From Chloroflexota bacterium (GTDB lineage Bacteria > Chloroflexota > Dehalococcoidia > Lucifugimonadales > Lucifugimonadaceae), in NCBI GenBank assembly GCA_016210435.1, contig JACQUF010000450.1, forward strand, positions 1-7,867: a stretch of DNA of 7,867 nucleotides, in the 5' to 3' direction. Under the pieces are notes generated by a model. It worked only from the letters and a program-made list of their open reading frames with translations, was not told the DNA's origin and ran no database searches. Below are positions 1-6,208 of this stretch, piece by piece (the first letter of the stretch is position 1; the number at the start of each line of letters is the position of its first letter). Both the position numbers and the translations under genes were made by a program.

Positions 1-504
1 GCTAAGCAGTGTCCGGGGTGTCTGATCATACGAACCAACATCTATGGCTGGAATATACAACCCAGGCCGAGCCTGGCCGAATGGATCTTCGAAACATTGA
101 CTGCCGGACAGGTCGTGACCGGTTTCCAGGACGTCTTCTTCTCGCCCATTCTGGTCAACGATTTGTCTGACACGCTGCTGGACATGCTCAGAGAAGACTG
201 CGGCGGTGTGTATCACGTAGCCGGCAGCGAGACCGTAAGCAAGGCCGACTTTGCGCGAGGGGTCGCGCGGGAGTTCGGACTCAACGAGCACTTGGTTCAA
301 GATGTATCGATCCGGTCAAAGAACCTGGCGGCGGCCCGGCCAAGGGATACTTCACTGAATGTCACCAAGGCCGAGTTGACCCTAGGACGGGCACTCCCTG
401 GCGTGCGGAAGGGTCTTTCGCGCTTTCGACAACTACGCGAGGACGGGTTCGCCGTCGCTCTCAAGGCCGGGTCCAAAGGACCCGGCAACGCAATCTCGGG
501 CTGA
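1..504 (+). CDS. RmlD-like dTDP-4-dehydrorhamnose reductase family protein, C-terminal part (5' partial)
   Basis: The reading frame is open from base 1 to a TGA at 502-504, giving 167 residues of a protein whose start lies left of the window. The visible part matches the substrate-binding half of RmlD-type extended SDR enzymes. It begins with RTNIYGWN, the strand after the catalytic region. A segment FFSPILVNDL follows, typical of the site leading to the small C-terminal domain, then GVYHVAGSE and SKADFA. Near the end is ARPRDTSLN, close to the PRP-x-x-(S/T)-S-L signature of RmlD. The Rossmann glycine motif and YxxxK dyad would be upstream and cannot be checked. RmlD reduces dTDP-4-keto-rhamnose to dTDP-rhamnose in the cytoplasm; the exact sugar here is unknown. 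It is followed by the NeuB-like gene after 18 bases, so the two are probably co-transcribed. Other SDR sugar reductases remain possible. Confidence 0.88.
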   Translation, partial: AKQCPGCLIIRTNIYGWNIQPRPSLAEWIFETLTAGQVVTGFQDVFFSPILVNDLSDTLLDMLREDCGGVYHVAGSETVSKADFARGVAREFGLNEHLVQDVSIRSKNLAAARPRDTSLNVTKAELTLGRALPGVRKGLSRFRQLREDGFAVALKAGSKGPGNAISG

Positions 505-509
505 ACGAC

Positions 510-516
510 GGAGGGG
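510..516 (+). promoter_or_regulatory. Ribosome binding site of the NeuB-like gene
   Basis: GGAGGGG lies just after the stop of the preceding gene. It touches an ATG at 517 but is well spaced (6-8 bases) from the ATG at 523, so it favours 523 as the true start, two codons inside the longest frame. Confidence 0.6.
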
Positions 517-522
517 ATGAGA

Positions 523-1593
523 ATGGCTGAGATACGGATCGGGCAACGGCGCATAGGTGACGACACTCCTACCTATTTCATCGCCGACATATCGGCCAAC
601 CACGATGGCGATCTTGAACGCGCGAAGATGCTGATCAGCCTTTCAAAAGACGCTGGCGCCGACGCCGCCAAGTTCCAGCACTTCCGTGCGCCAGAGATCG
701 TGAGCAAATACGGCTTCGCGCGGTTGGGTGGGCAGCTTTCTCACCAGGCGACATGGAAGAAGTCGGTCTACGAGGTTTATCAGGCGGCGGCTTTGCCGGG
801 GGAATGGACTGGCGCGCTCAAAGAGGCATGTGATGCGGTGAGCATAGACTTCTTCACCGCGCCCTACGACTTTGAATCGGTGGACCTCGTAGACCCGTTC
901 GTTGACGTGTACAAGATCGGATCGGGCGATGTTACGTGGCTTGAGATTCTGGCGAAGATCGCGGGAAAAGGTAAACCCATCATCCTCTCCACGGGCGCCT
1001 CGGACATCGGCGATGTCCAGCGGGCCGTGCACACCGTCCGCGGGATCAATCCCCATCTAGCGTTGTTGCAGTGCAACACTAACTACACCGCCAGCGCGGA
1101 GAACTTCAAACACATCCACCTGAACGTACTTCACACGTATCGCGCCATGTTCCCCGACCTTGTGATCGGCCTGTCAGACCACACGCCGGGGCACGCTACG
1201 GTCCTGGGAGCGATCGCCCTGGGCGCCCGAATCGTAGAAAAGCATTTCACCGACGATACTTCTCGCGCCGGCCCGGACCACGTTTTTTCCATGACGCCCA
1301 AGACTTGGCGGGACATGGTGGACCGGGCCCGGGAGCTGGAGTCGGCACTAGGCGACGGGGACAAGCGAGTTGCGGGAAATGAGCAGGACACGGTGGTTGT
1401 GCAGCGTCGATGCCTGCGTGCAGCGCGAAATCTGAAGGCAGGCACGTCGCTAACCCGCGAGCTAATCGAAGTGTTGCGTCCAGCGCCCAAAGACGCGATC
1501 TTTCCCTACGATCTCAACAGGGTGCTGGGCACGCGCTTGGGCGTCGACGTCTCGTCCGGAGAGCATTTACGCTGGGACATGCTGCGCCGATAG
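523..1593 (+). CDS. NeuB-family (N-acetylneuraminate synthase-like) ulosonic acid synthase with C-terminal SAF domain
   Basis: This 356-residue protein has the full NeuB architecture: a TIM barrel to about residue 275, then a C-terminal SAF (antifreeze-like) domain from about 290. NeuB enzymes condense phosphoenolpyruvate with an N-acylated hexose to give a nine-carbon 3-deoxy-ulosonic acid in the cytoplasm. Visible motifs are NHDGD at 26-30, GADAAKFQ at 45-52, KIGSGD at 131-136, STGAS at 156-160, LSDHTPGH at 217-224 and EKHFTDD at 239-245. His220 and His241 correspond to the two family metal-binding histidines. PDHVFSM at 251-257 follows. Unusual points: the IAEIGxNH segment of classical sialic acid synthases reads IADISANH here, with Asp22 in place of the conserved Glu. 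The STGM motif is STGAS, and the usual C-x-S-x-YP is CNTNYTAS. These suggest a distinct NeuB clade, so the product need not be Neu5Ac. Start chosen by the GGAGGGG at 510-516; ATG 517 is an alternative. It ends 62 bases from the convergent KdsB-like gene. Confidence 0.95.
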   Translation: MAEIRIGQRRIGDDTPTYFIADISANHDGDLERAKMLISLSKDAGADAAKFQHFRAPEIVSKYGFARLGGQLSHQATWKKSVYEVYQAAALPGEWTGALKEACDAVSIDFFTAPYDFESVDLVDPFVDVYKIGSGDVTWLEILAKIAGKGKPIILSTGASDIGDVQRAVHTVRGINPHLALLQCNTNYTASAENFKHIHLNVLHTYRAMFPDLVIGLSDHTPGHATVLGAIALGARIVEKHFTDDTSRAGPDHVFSMTPKTWRDMVDRARELESALGDGDKRVAGNEQDTVVVQRRCLRAARNLKAGTSLTRELIEVLRPAPKDAIFPYDLNRVLGTRLGVDVSSGEHLRWDMLRR

Positions 1594-1655
1594 GCGGTTC
1601 GCTTGCCAACTCTTATCGGAGTACGTCGAGACGATCGGGCCCGAGAAAATCCTGG
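1594..1655. other. Convergent intergenic gap with a 10-base palindrome
   Basis: Both flanking genes end here. TCGGGCCCGA at 1635-1644 is a perfect 10-base palindrome with no loop. No stem with a following T-run is visible on either strand, so I cannot call an intrinsic terminator. Confidence 0.4.
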
Positions 1656-2429
1656 TCAGGTGCCACGCAGGTAGCTGCGAGTAAGGGGGTCGTTCCTCAT
1701 CAGGCCCTCGACAACCTTCAGATCCTGCGGTGTGTCGACCGCATGCGTCCCCGCCGGGATTGGAACCATTCGCACACGATAGCCGTGCTCAAGAAAGCGC
1801 ATCATGTCGATCGACTCAGCTTTCTCCAGCGGTGTCGGCGCTAGGTCCGCGTATTTCAGGAGCGTAGCGCGCCTGAATGGGATGATGCACACCTGCTTCC
1901 ATCGCGGTATTGCGCTAAAGCCTAGCTTGCCAGGGTGAGGGATGGGTTCCCTCGAGAAATACAACGCATCGCCCTGTGCGCTCATGACAACCTTGATCGT
2001 GTTACGGTCCCTGAATTCCTCTTCTGACTGAATCACAGTCGTCAGGTTCACGCAGTCGATCTTCGGCTCCAGGAGGATTGGCTGTACTGCCGCGTCTATC
2101 ATGTCCGGGGTCGTCATCGGCTCGTCTCCCTGGACAAGCACGTATACGCCTGCTCTTACCGACTCGGCAACCTCGGCGACTCTGTCACTCGCCCTCTCGT
2201 GGCGGTCCGATGTCATAACGGTTGGCGCACCGAACTTCTCTGCGACCGCTGCTATCTCACGATCGCACGTTGCTACGTAAACGGCGTCGAGCATCTTGCA
2301 CATCTTCACCCTACGGTAGACGTGTTCGATCATCGGCATTCCCAGTATCTGCGCGATTGGTTTGCCCGGATACCGGGACGATCCCATGCGAGCCGGGATG
2401 ACGGCGATCACCGTTCGGTCGTTTGGCAT
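1656..2429 (-). CDS. KdsB-like CMP-sugar synthetase (3-deoxy-ulosonate cytidylyltransferase family)
   Basis: The 257-residue product has the length and motif order of KdsB (E. coli enzyme 248 residues), which transfers CMP from CTP to Kdo in the cytoplasm. Seen: the nucleotide-binding IPARMGSSRYPGKP at 11-24, HERASDRVAEV at 77-87, VQGDEP at 99-104 with the expected metal-binding Asp102, ALYFSREPIP at 155-164 and VDTPQDL at 231-237. It differs from E. coli KdsB in the sugar pocket. The RHLGIYGYR segment aligns with KQVCIIPFR (178-186), and EMLEQLR aligns with ESIDMMR (205-211). The sugar it activates may therefore not be Kdo; a partner product of the nearby NeuB-like enzyme is the natural inference. 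The frame extends to ATG 2474, but the ATG at 2429 is preferred: it sits 4 bases after the stop of the upstream glycosyltransferase, has AGGA at 2438-2441, and places the first beta strand where KdsB starts. Last gene of the leftward operon. Confidence 0.92.
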   Translation of the reverse strand: MPNDRTVIAVIPARMGSSRYPGKPIAQILGMPMIEHVYRRVKMCKMLDAVYVATCDREIAAVAEKFGAPTVMTSDRHERASDRVAEVAESVRAGVYVLVQGDEPMTTPDMIDAAVQPILLEPKIDCVNLTTVIQSEEEFRDRNTIKVVMSAQGDALYFSREPIPHPGKLGFSAIPRWKQVCIIPFRRATLLKYADLAPTPLEKAESIDMMRFLEHGYRVRMVPIPAGTHAVDTPQDLKVVEGLMRNDPLTRSYLRGT

Positions 2430-2433
2430 CGAA

Positions 2434-3648
2434 CTATTCCTGTACGCCGCGGATCGTGTGGGATACGTCGGCACTACTCGGGGAGCCCGGCTGTCCCACC
2501 GGCTCCGGTCTGATGACGCCTTCGGGCACGCTCGCTACTTCCTGGCAGACCTCGAGCGTCCGCTTCGCCACCGCCGGCCAATTGTAGTGCGTTTCCACCA
2601 GATACCGCGATCGACGACCCAGCGCATCCCTTTCGGCTTGAGACAGCCCATGAAGCCAGCGCATCGCGGATACCAGCCCGTTCACGTCGCCCCGGCGAAC
2701 AAGTCTGCCGTTGTCGTCGCTGACCATCGTGCGTGTCGCGCCGACATCTGATGCGATCACCGGCAACCCGGCCGCCATCGCCTCTAGCACGACAGTCGGC
2801 ATCCCTTCGTTCAACGTTGGAAAGACGAACGCGTCGCATTCGAAGTAGAGCGGAAACAGTGATCGGTCTTCTATCCTGCCGAGGAATCCGATGTTGAAGC
2901 CAGCCCCCGCGCGACGCAGGGCCCGGTCGAGCGGACCCGACCCGGCTACAAGTAGCTCGACCTCTTCTGCGAAGCCAGACTGCCGAAACGCCTTGATGAG
3001 AACATCTGCCCCTTTGTTGTACGCCAGGCGGCCAACGAAGAGCCATTTCCGGCGGCCGCCAGAGCCCGCCTTACGGGGCCCGAAGCGGTCGATCGATTCG
3101 ATGTCGACGGCATTGGGTACCTCGACCAGCCTGGACGGCGGAACGCGAAGACGCTTCCGAAGGCACTCGCTCGTCCTTCCACCGAGGGAAATCACGCGGT
3201 CCGCGCGGCCAGCGATTATTCGTCGGTCGATCAGTCGAGAGGGGATACCCGCAAGGCGACGCCTGACCGACGCCTCATTGAAATTCTCGAGTCCGTGGAA
3301 GTTCACGACTTTCGGCAGCGATCCCCGTGCCATGTACGCCCACAGGGCCTCCTGTTGGCCGTAAACAACATCGTAACGGCTCTCGTTCGCAGTGATATAA
3401 CGCGCGATAGACGCGGAGAGACGACGGCGACTCAGGAGGCTCAGCCGTCCGGCAGGGAACGGGAGGCGTGTGAGCTTGAATACCGGTGAAGGGGATCCCT
3501 CGAGTCGTTCTCGCGGGTCGGTCCCGCACACAACCTCCACGTCAGTCCCGAGCCGCGTGAGATGTGCGGCGAGATTCGAGACGAAGCGTTCAACCCCGCC
3601 TACCCCGTAAGGGAAGACATCCGTATCGGTGGCGATGAGCAGTTTCAC
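2434..3648 (-). CDS. Family 4 (GT4, RfaB/PimA-like) glycosyltransferase
   Basis: This 404-residue protein is a retaining GT-B glycosyltransferase of the GT4 type, expected to add a sugar from a nucleotide donor to a lipid-linked glycan at the inner face of the cytoplasmic membrane. The N-terminal domain has the glycine-rich loop GVGGVERF at 15-22 and NFHGLENF at 116-123. The C-terminal domain opens near VPNAVD (177-182) and holds FVGRLAYNKGAD (204-215), AGSGPL (235-240) and the E-x7-E donor-site motif with Glu281 and Glu289 in FPTLNEGMP...LEAMAAG. No signal peptide or membrane helix is seen. The last 30 or so residues after VCQEVA are rich in Pro, Gly and Ser and look like an unstructured tail. 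The start is GTG at 3648, overlapping the upstream epimerase stop as GTGA. No Shine-Dalgarno is seen, so translation is probably coupled. Donor and acceptor cannot be read from sequence. Confidence 0.95.
   Translation of the reverse strand: MKLLIATDTDVFPYGVGGVERFVSNLAAHLTRLGTDVEVVCGTDPRERLEGSPSPVFKLTRLPFPAGRLSLLSRRRLSASIARYITANESRYDVVYGQQEALWAYMARGSLPKVVNFHGLENFNEASVRRRLAGIPSRLIDRRIIAGRADRVISLGGRTSECLRKRLRVPPSRLVEVPNAVDIESIDRFGPRKAGSGGRRKWLFVGRLAYNKGADVLIKAFRQSGFAEEVELLVAGSGPLDRALRRAGAGFNIGFLGRIEDRSLFPLYFECDAFVFPTLNEGMPTVVLEAMAAGLPVIASDVGATRTMVSDDNGRLVRRGDVNGLVSAMRWLHGLSQAERDALGRRSRYLVETHYNWPAVAKRTLEVCQEVASVPEGVIRPEPVGQPGSPSSADVSHTIRGVQE
2438..2441 (-). promoter_or_regulatory. Ribosome binding site deciding the KdsB-like start
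   Basis: Read on the - strand, AGGA lies 8 bases before the ATG at 2429 and inside the last codons of the upstream glycosyltransferase. It supports the shorter 257-residue product. Confidence 0.45.
3645..3648 (-). promoter_or_regulatory. GTGA start/stop overlap (translational coupling)
   Basis: On the - strand, GTG of the GT4 gene and TGA of the epimerase gene share bases. With no Shine-Dalgarno upstream, re-initiation by the ribosome that finished the epimerase is the likely mode. Confidence 0.6.
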
Positions 3649-4559
3649 GGGGCTTTGAGCAAGGCCGCGAGTTCATTCTCTAGCGATGATTCGGGCACCC
3701 ATCCGATCAGGCCTCGCAGCCCTGAAACGTCGGCGACCAAACATGGACGATCGACTTTTCTGAGCCTGCTCTCGTCCTGAAGTACCTTGAAGGGCGACGG
3801 CCAGTTCCTTTGGATGATTTCAACGAGACCACTTACTGCGGTGCCGCGGCCTGTACCAACGTTGGTAGTCAACAATGACCCCTCGTTCAGCGTCGAAAGG
3901 TTGATAAGCGCCCTGGCGACGTCTTTCGCGGCGACATAATCACGTACCGGTTCGAGATCGCCGAGGGCGATCGCGGGTTTTCCGCTTTGCACCTGAGCGG
4001 TGATGTCGGGGATGACGTGTGGGTTCGTCTCGTTCGGACCGTAGACGTTGAATAGCCTGGCTATGACGCACGAAACCGCTGTCCTTCGGCTAAGAAGCTG
4101 GACAAGCTGCTCGCCTGCACATTTGGTGACGCCGTAGACGTCGATAGGTCCGAGAGGATCGGATTCCCTGTGGGGCCTCGCCGAAGGCTGATATACCGCG
4201 GCCGACGATGCGAAGACCAGTTTGGCCGGCGGATACTCCTGGCATGCCTTCGAAACGTTTGCGGTACCCGCCACGTTCACGCTGATCGCTTCAGCTGGAT
4301 TGGACTCGCACGCAGGAATGAAATGGATGGCCGCGAGGTGGAAAACGATCTCGGGCTTCAGATCGTTGAATACCTGTGTGAGCCTGACATCATCACGTAC
4401 GTCACCGAGAATGAACTCGGTCCCTCCACGGACCGAATTGGTTCCCACCCGGCCAGCGGTCAGGTTGTCGTACACGACGACCTTGTGGTTGCCTCCAGAC
4501 AGATGCTTCAGTAGATGCGAACCAATGAACCCCGCGCCTCCGGTAACGAGGACTCTCAC
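3645..4559 (-). CDS. NAD-dependent epimerase/dehydratase (GalE-like extended SDR)
   Basis: The 304-residue product is a complete extended short-chain dehydrogenase. GGAGFIGSH at 7-15 is the GxxGxxG Rossmann motif (Gly7, Gly10, Gly13). GDVRD at 52-56 would contact the adenine. HLAAIHFIPACESNP (74-88) and SVNVAGT (93-99) are typical of UDP-sugar 4-epimerases. FASSAAVY (116-123) carries the catalytic Ser/Ser region, Tyr142 and Lys146 form YxxxK (YGVTK), and RLFNVYGP (168-175) and RDYVAAKDVA (206-215) follow. It probably interconverts a nucleotide hexose at C4, or makes a related change, in the cytoplasm; the exact UDP-, GDP- or dTDP-sugar is not decidable. The start is GTG at 4559, right before the first Rossmann strand, with GAGGTGAGGG at 4567-4576 as a good ribosome site. 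It lies second in the leftward operon, 33 bases after the GT-B gene, and overlaps the GT4 gene by 4 bases. Confidence 0.95.
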   Translation of the reverse strand: MRVLVTGGAGFIGSHLLKHLSGGNHKVVVYDNLTAGRVGTNSVRGGTEFILGDVRDDVRLTQVFNDLKPEIVFHLAAIHFIPACESNPAEAISVNVAGTANVSKACQEYPPAKLVFASSAAVYQPSARPHRESDPLGPIDVYGVTKCAGEQLVQLLSRRTAVSCVIARLFNVYGPNETNPHVIPDITAQVQSGKPAIALGDLEPVRDYVAAKDVARALINLSTLNEGSLLTTNVGTGRGTAVSGLVEIIQRNWPSPFKVLQDESRLRKVDRPCLVADVSGLRGLIGWVPESSLENELAALLKAP

Positions 4560-4566
4560 GAAACGA

Positions 4567-4576
4567 CCCTCACCTC
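4567..4576 (-). promoter_or_regulatory. Ribosome binding site of the epimerase gene
   Basis: GAGGTGAGGG on the - strand, its GAGGG part 7 bases before the GTG at 4559. It supports the GTG start, which no ATG near the Rossmann motif could replace. Confidence 0.55.
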
Positions 4577-4592
4577 TTCCGACACTCGCCCC

Positions 4593-5690
4593 TCAACTCG
4601 CGATCATCGAGCAAACCCGGGCTGCAGACATACCGTCCAGACGGAACGCGTCGATCGCTGCCCTGGGGTTCGCGGCCGGCGGATGCGAAAGGACTTCGCG
4701 GAGTTGTGCCCTAGAATGCACCTCCGTGCTTGCGCCGATCAGGCTCAGTGGGTACCCGCCACAGGCGGTTCGGACATCGGGAATGTCGTCGTCAAGCAAG
4801 ATATTGATCGTTGGAATGCCGAGCAAGGCCGCCTTTACCCCCATTGTTGAGAAGTGGGTGACCGCAACCTGCGCGACCCGTAGGGCCTCCTCACCGGAAT
4901 ATGTCGGTTCGATGATTCGGTCCCCATACTTTCTGAATACTTCCGTGTAGTCGCGCTGATCGCGCGGGTGACGCCGGAATATGACTACGTCGTCGACTCC
5001 CGCGCACTCCGCAACCCATTCGATGCCCAGAAGGTCGTCGGGGCTATTACCTGCAACCAGTGCGGATGCGAAATATACGATCCGCCGACCAGCGCTGGCG
5101 GCGGCGCCATGCTCTAATCTGCCGACCGCGTGGCCGTTCTCCGCGATGAGCGCGTCGAATCCCGGGTGACCCGTAATGGCGATGCGATTCGCAGGCACAC
5201 CACGCGTCCTCAGCACAGCGCGGGCATGCTTGTCGATCACGGCGAATCTTTCGGCAAGGCTGCCGTTCTTCCTGACGGACCATACATCCCAGGACTCGAT
5301 GAACTGCACCGAAGGTATGCAGGCTTCGGTTGCGGCAGCCAGTAGGACTTCTTCAATCCCGACGTCGGTGCCAAGCGGATCCGCGGGGCATCCGACCAAG
5401 ATGCGGTCAGGGCGGAACTGTCTTGTGAGCTGGCTGCCGTACAAGTCTGGCATGCCACCGGGATCACCGCCCGCCCAAATCTCGGCAACATCGAGGTATG
5501 TGAGACCGACACGAGAAAAGACCGCCGCCGAACCGCCGTGACGCTTCCATTCGGGAAAACCGTTGCTCGCTCCAAGTAGTGTGACTTCGTGTCCACGGGC
5601 TTCAAGTTCTCGTACTACCGGCGCGATTGCTTCCGCCGGACCCGGGTGCCTCGTGGCCACCAGAATTCTCATGTGGCGCGTATCGATCAT
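4593..5690 (-). CDS. GT-B-fold transferase-like protein of unknown specificity
   Basis: This 365-residue protein looks like a two-domain GT-B enzyme, but I cannot name the family. The N-terminus (MRILVATRHPGPAEAIAP, from residue 7) gives a first beta strand and loop, followed by a helix and VTLLG, as in GT28- or 2-epimerase-like folds. A middle segment has RFAVIDKHARAVL then ITGHPGFDAL (172-181), resembling the linker of UDP-GlcNAc 2-epimerases and CDP-glycerol phosphotransferase-like proteins. The C-terminal half has IVYFASALVAG (204-214), FRRHPRDQ (238-245) and THFSTMGVKAALLGIPTINI (278-297), a donor-site-like pattern with a Ser-Thr loop followed by a conserved helix. No signal peptide or membrane helix is seen. 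ATG 5690 is the first in-frame start; ATG 5672 (residue 7) is equally plausible, and neither has a clear Shine-Dalgarno. First confident gene of the leftward operon. A glycosyl or ulosonate transferase, or a nucleotide-sugar epimerase, are all possible. Confidence 0.85.
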   Translation of the reverse strand: MIDTRHMRILVATRHPGPAEAIAPVVRELEARGHEVTLLGASNGFPEWKRHGGSAAVFSRVGLTYLDVAEIWAGGDPGGMPDLYGSQLTRQFRPDRILVGCPADPLGTDVGIEEVLLAAATEACIPSVQFIESWDVWSVRKNGSLAERFAVIDKHARAVLRTRGVPANRIAITGHPGFDALIAENGHAVGRLEHGAAASAGRRIVYFASALVAGNSPDDLLGIEWVAECAGVDDVVIFRRHPRDQRDYTEVFRKYGDRIIEPTYSGEEALRVAQVAVTHFSTMGVKAALLGIPTINILLDDDIPDVRTACGGYPLSLIGASTEVHSRAQLREVLSHPPAANPRAAIDAFRLDGMSAARVCSMIAS

Positions 5691-6208
5691 TCGGCTTTTA
5701 CAGACGAGCCGCGCGCGATGCGAACGCTTGACCGGAATACCTCCGTGAGCCTGCTAGCCACAGAGATTGAAGCCTACCCGCGACGTTCACAGCTTACGAA
5801 CCTATAGCCACGGCAAAGTTAGCAAACGCACACCTGGGATAGTTTAAGGGGTAACCCCGCCTGCGCGGCCATCGATCAAGAATCGACCCCAGGCCACTTC
5901 TCTGGTTGGCGATATCGGAGCTAACCGATGGAGCCCAAAGCGTCGCGTCGAACCTGACGACTGCAGAACGCTGGGAAAGGTTTTTGATATGGCGATGTCC
6001 GTGGTTGTCGGCCAGAGTCATCACCGTGTCGTCACGGGCAAGCGATGAGGTCATCAGGCAGGCGACATCAACAAGGCGCATCAGGCCATGAGGGTAGATT
6101 CGTGGCAAGCCCAGTCTCGTTATCAGCGCTTGATACTTGCTCACATGCGCCGCCTCTCCATCAGCGCCCAGGTGCCGACGTTCCTGGCCCCCGGTAAAAT
6201 CCGCAGGA
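5691..6208. other. Divergent region between the two operons
   Basis: About 518 bases separate the start of the leftward operon from the rightward SDR gene. No recognisable protein domain, tRNA or terminator is seen. A short hairpin-like GGGGTAACCCC sits at 5848-5858. One weak leftward reading frame (6144-5794) is listed separately. Promoters for both operons are expected here, but I found no convincing -35/-10 pair by eye. Confidence 0.5.
5794..6144 (-). CDS. Possible small hypothetical protein or gene remnant
   Basis: A 116-codon frame runs leftward from a GTG at 6144 to a TAA at 5794, with GGAGAGG 8 bases before the GTG. The first half (starting MSKYQALITRLGLPRIYPHG) is plausibly protein-like and uses codons much like the neighbours. 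The second half has more A/T-ending codons such as TTA, ATA and TTT, and looks less coding. I recognise no family. If real, it would head the leftward operon, 103 bases before the GT-B gene, and shrink the divergent promoter region to 64 bases. It could instead be the 5' end of a decayed gene, or chance. The longer frame to ATG 6276 would run into the SDR gene on the other strand, so it is not favoured. Confidence 0.3.
   Translation of the reverse strand: MSKYQALITRLGLPRIYPHGLMRLVDVACLMTSSLARDDTVMTLADNHGHRHIKNLSQRSAVVRFDATLWAPSVSSDIANQRSGLGSILDRWPRRRGYPLNYPRCAFANFAVAIGS

Noticed and set aside
643..1490. - strand frames (643-1056 and 1131-1490) opposite the NeuB-like gene
   Set aside because: NeuB motifs are continuous on the + strand; the antisense translations show no domain.
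1410..1844. + strand frame crossing from NeuB into the KdsB-like gene
   Set aside because: It overlaps the conserved ends of both convergent genes in the wrong frame and shows no protein features.
2430..2474. Longer start (ATG 2474) for the KdsB-like gene
   Set aside because: It would overlap the upstream gene by 41 bases and add 15 residues with no KdsB counterpart; ATG 2429 has better spacing and a ribosome site.
4222..4950. Long + strand frame of 242 codons opposite the epimerase and GT-B genes
   Set aside because: It spans the junction of two well-supported - strand genes with clear SDR and GT-B motifs; its translation has no recognisable domain and looks like a high-GC antisense shadow.
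4593..5690. NeuC (hydrolysing UDP-GlcNAc 2-epimerase) as the identity of the GT-B-like gene
   Set aside because: It would fit beside a NeuB-like gene, but the NeuC-type HGDR and HxHGGE motifs are not seen; only the general fold and a GHPGFD linker resemble it.
5848..5858. GGGGTAACCCC hairpin as a terminator or operator
   Set aside because: The stem is only four to five pairs with a tiny loop and no T-run; this is within chance expectation.
5906..6091. + strand 61-codon frame in the divergent region
   Set aside because: It lacks a ribosome site and homology, and the opposite-strand frame 6144-5794 has the more coding-like composition.
6137..6208. Longer start (ATG 6137) for the SDR gene
   Set aside because: The extra 24 residues precede the Rossmann strand, resemble translated non-coding DNA and have no family counterpart.
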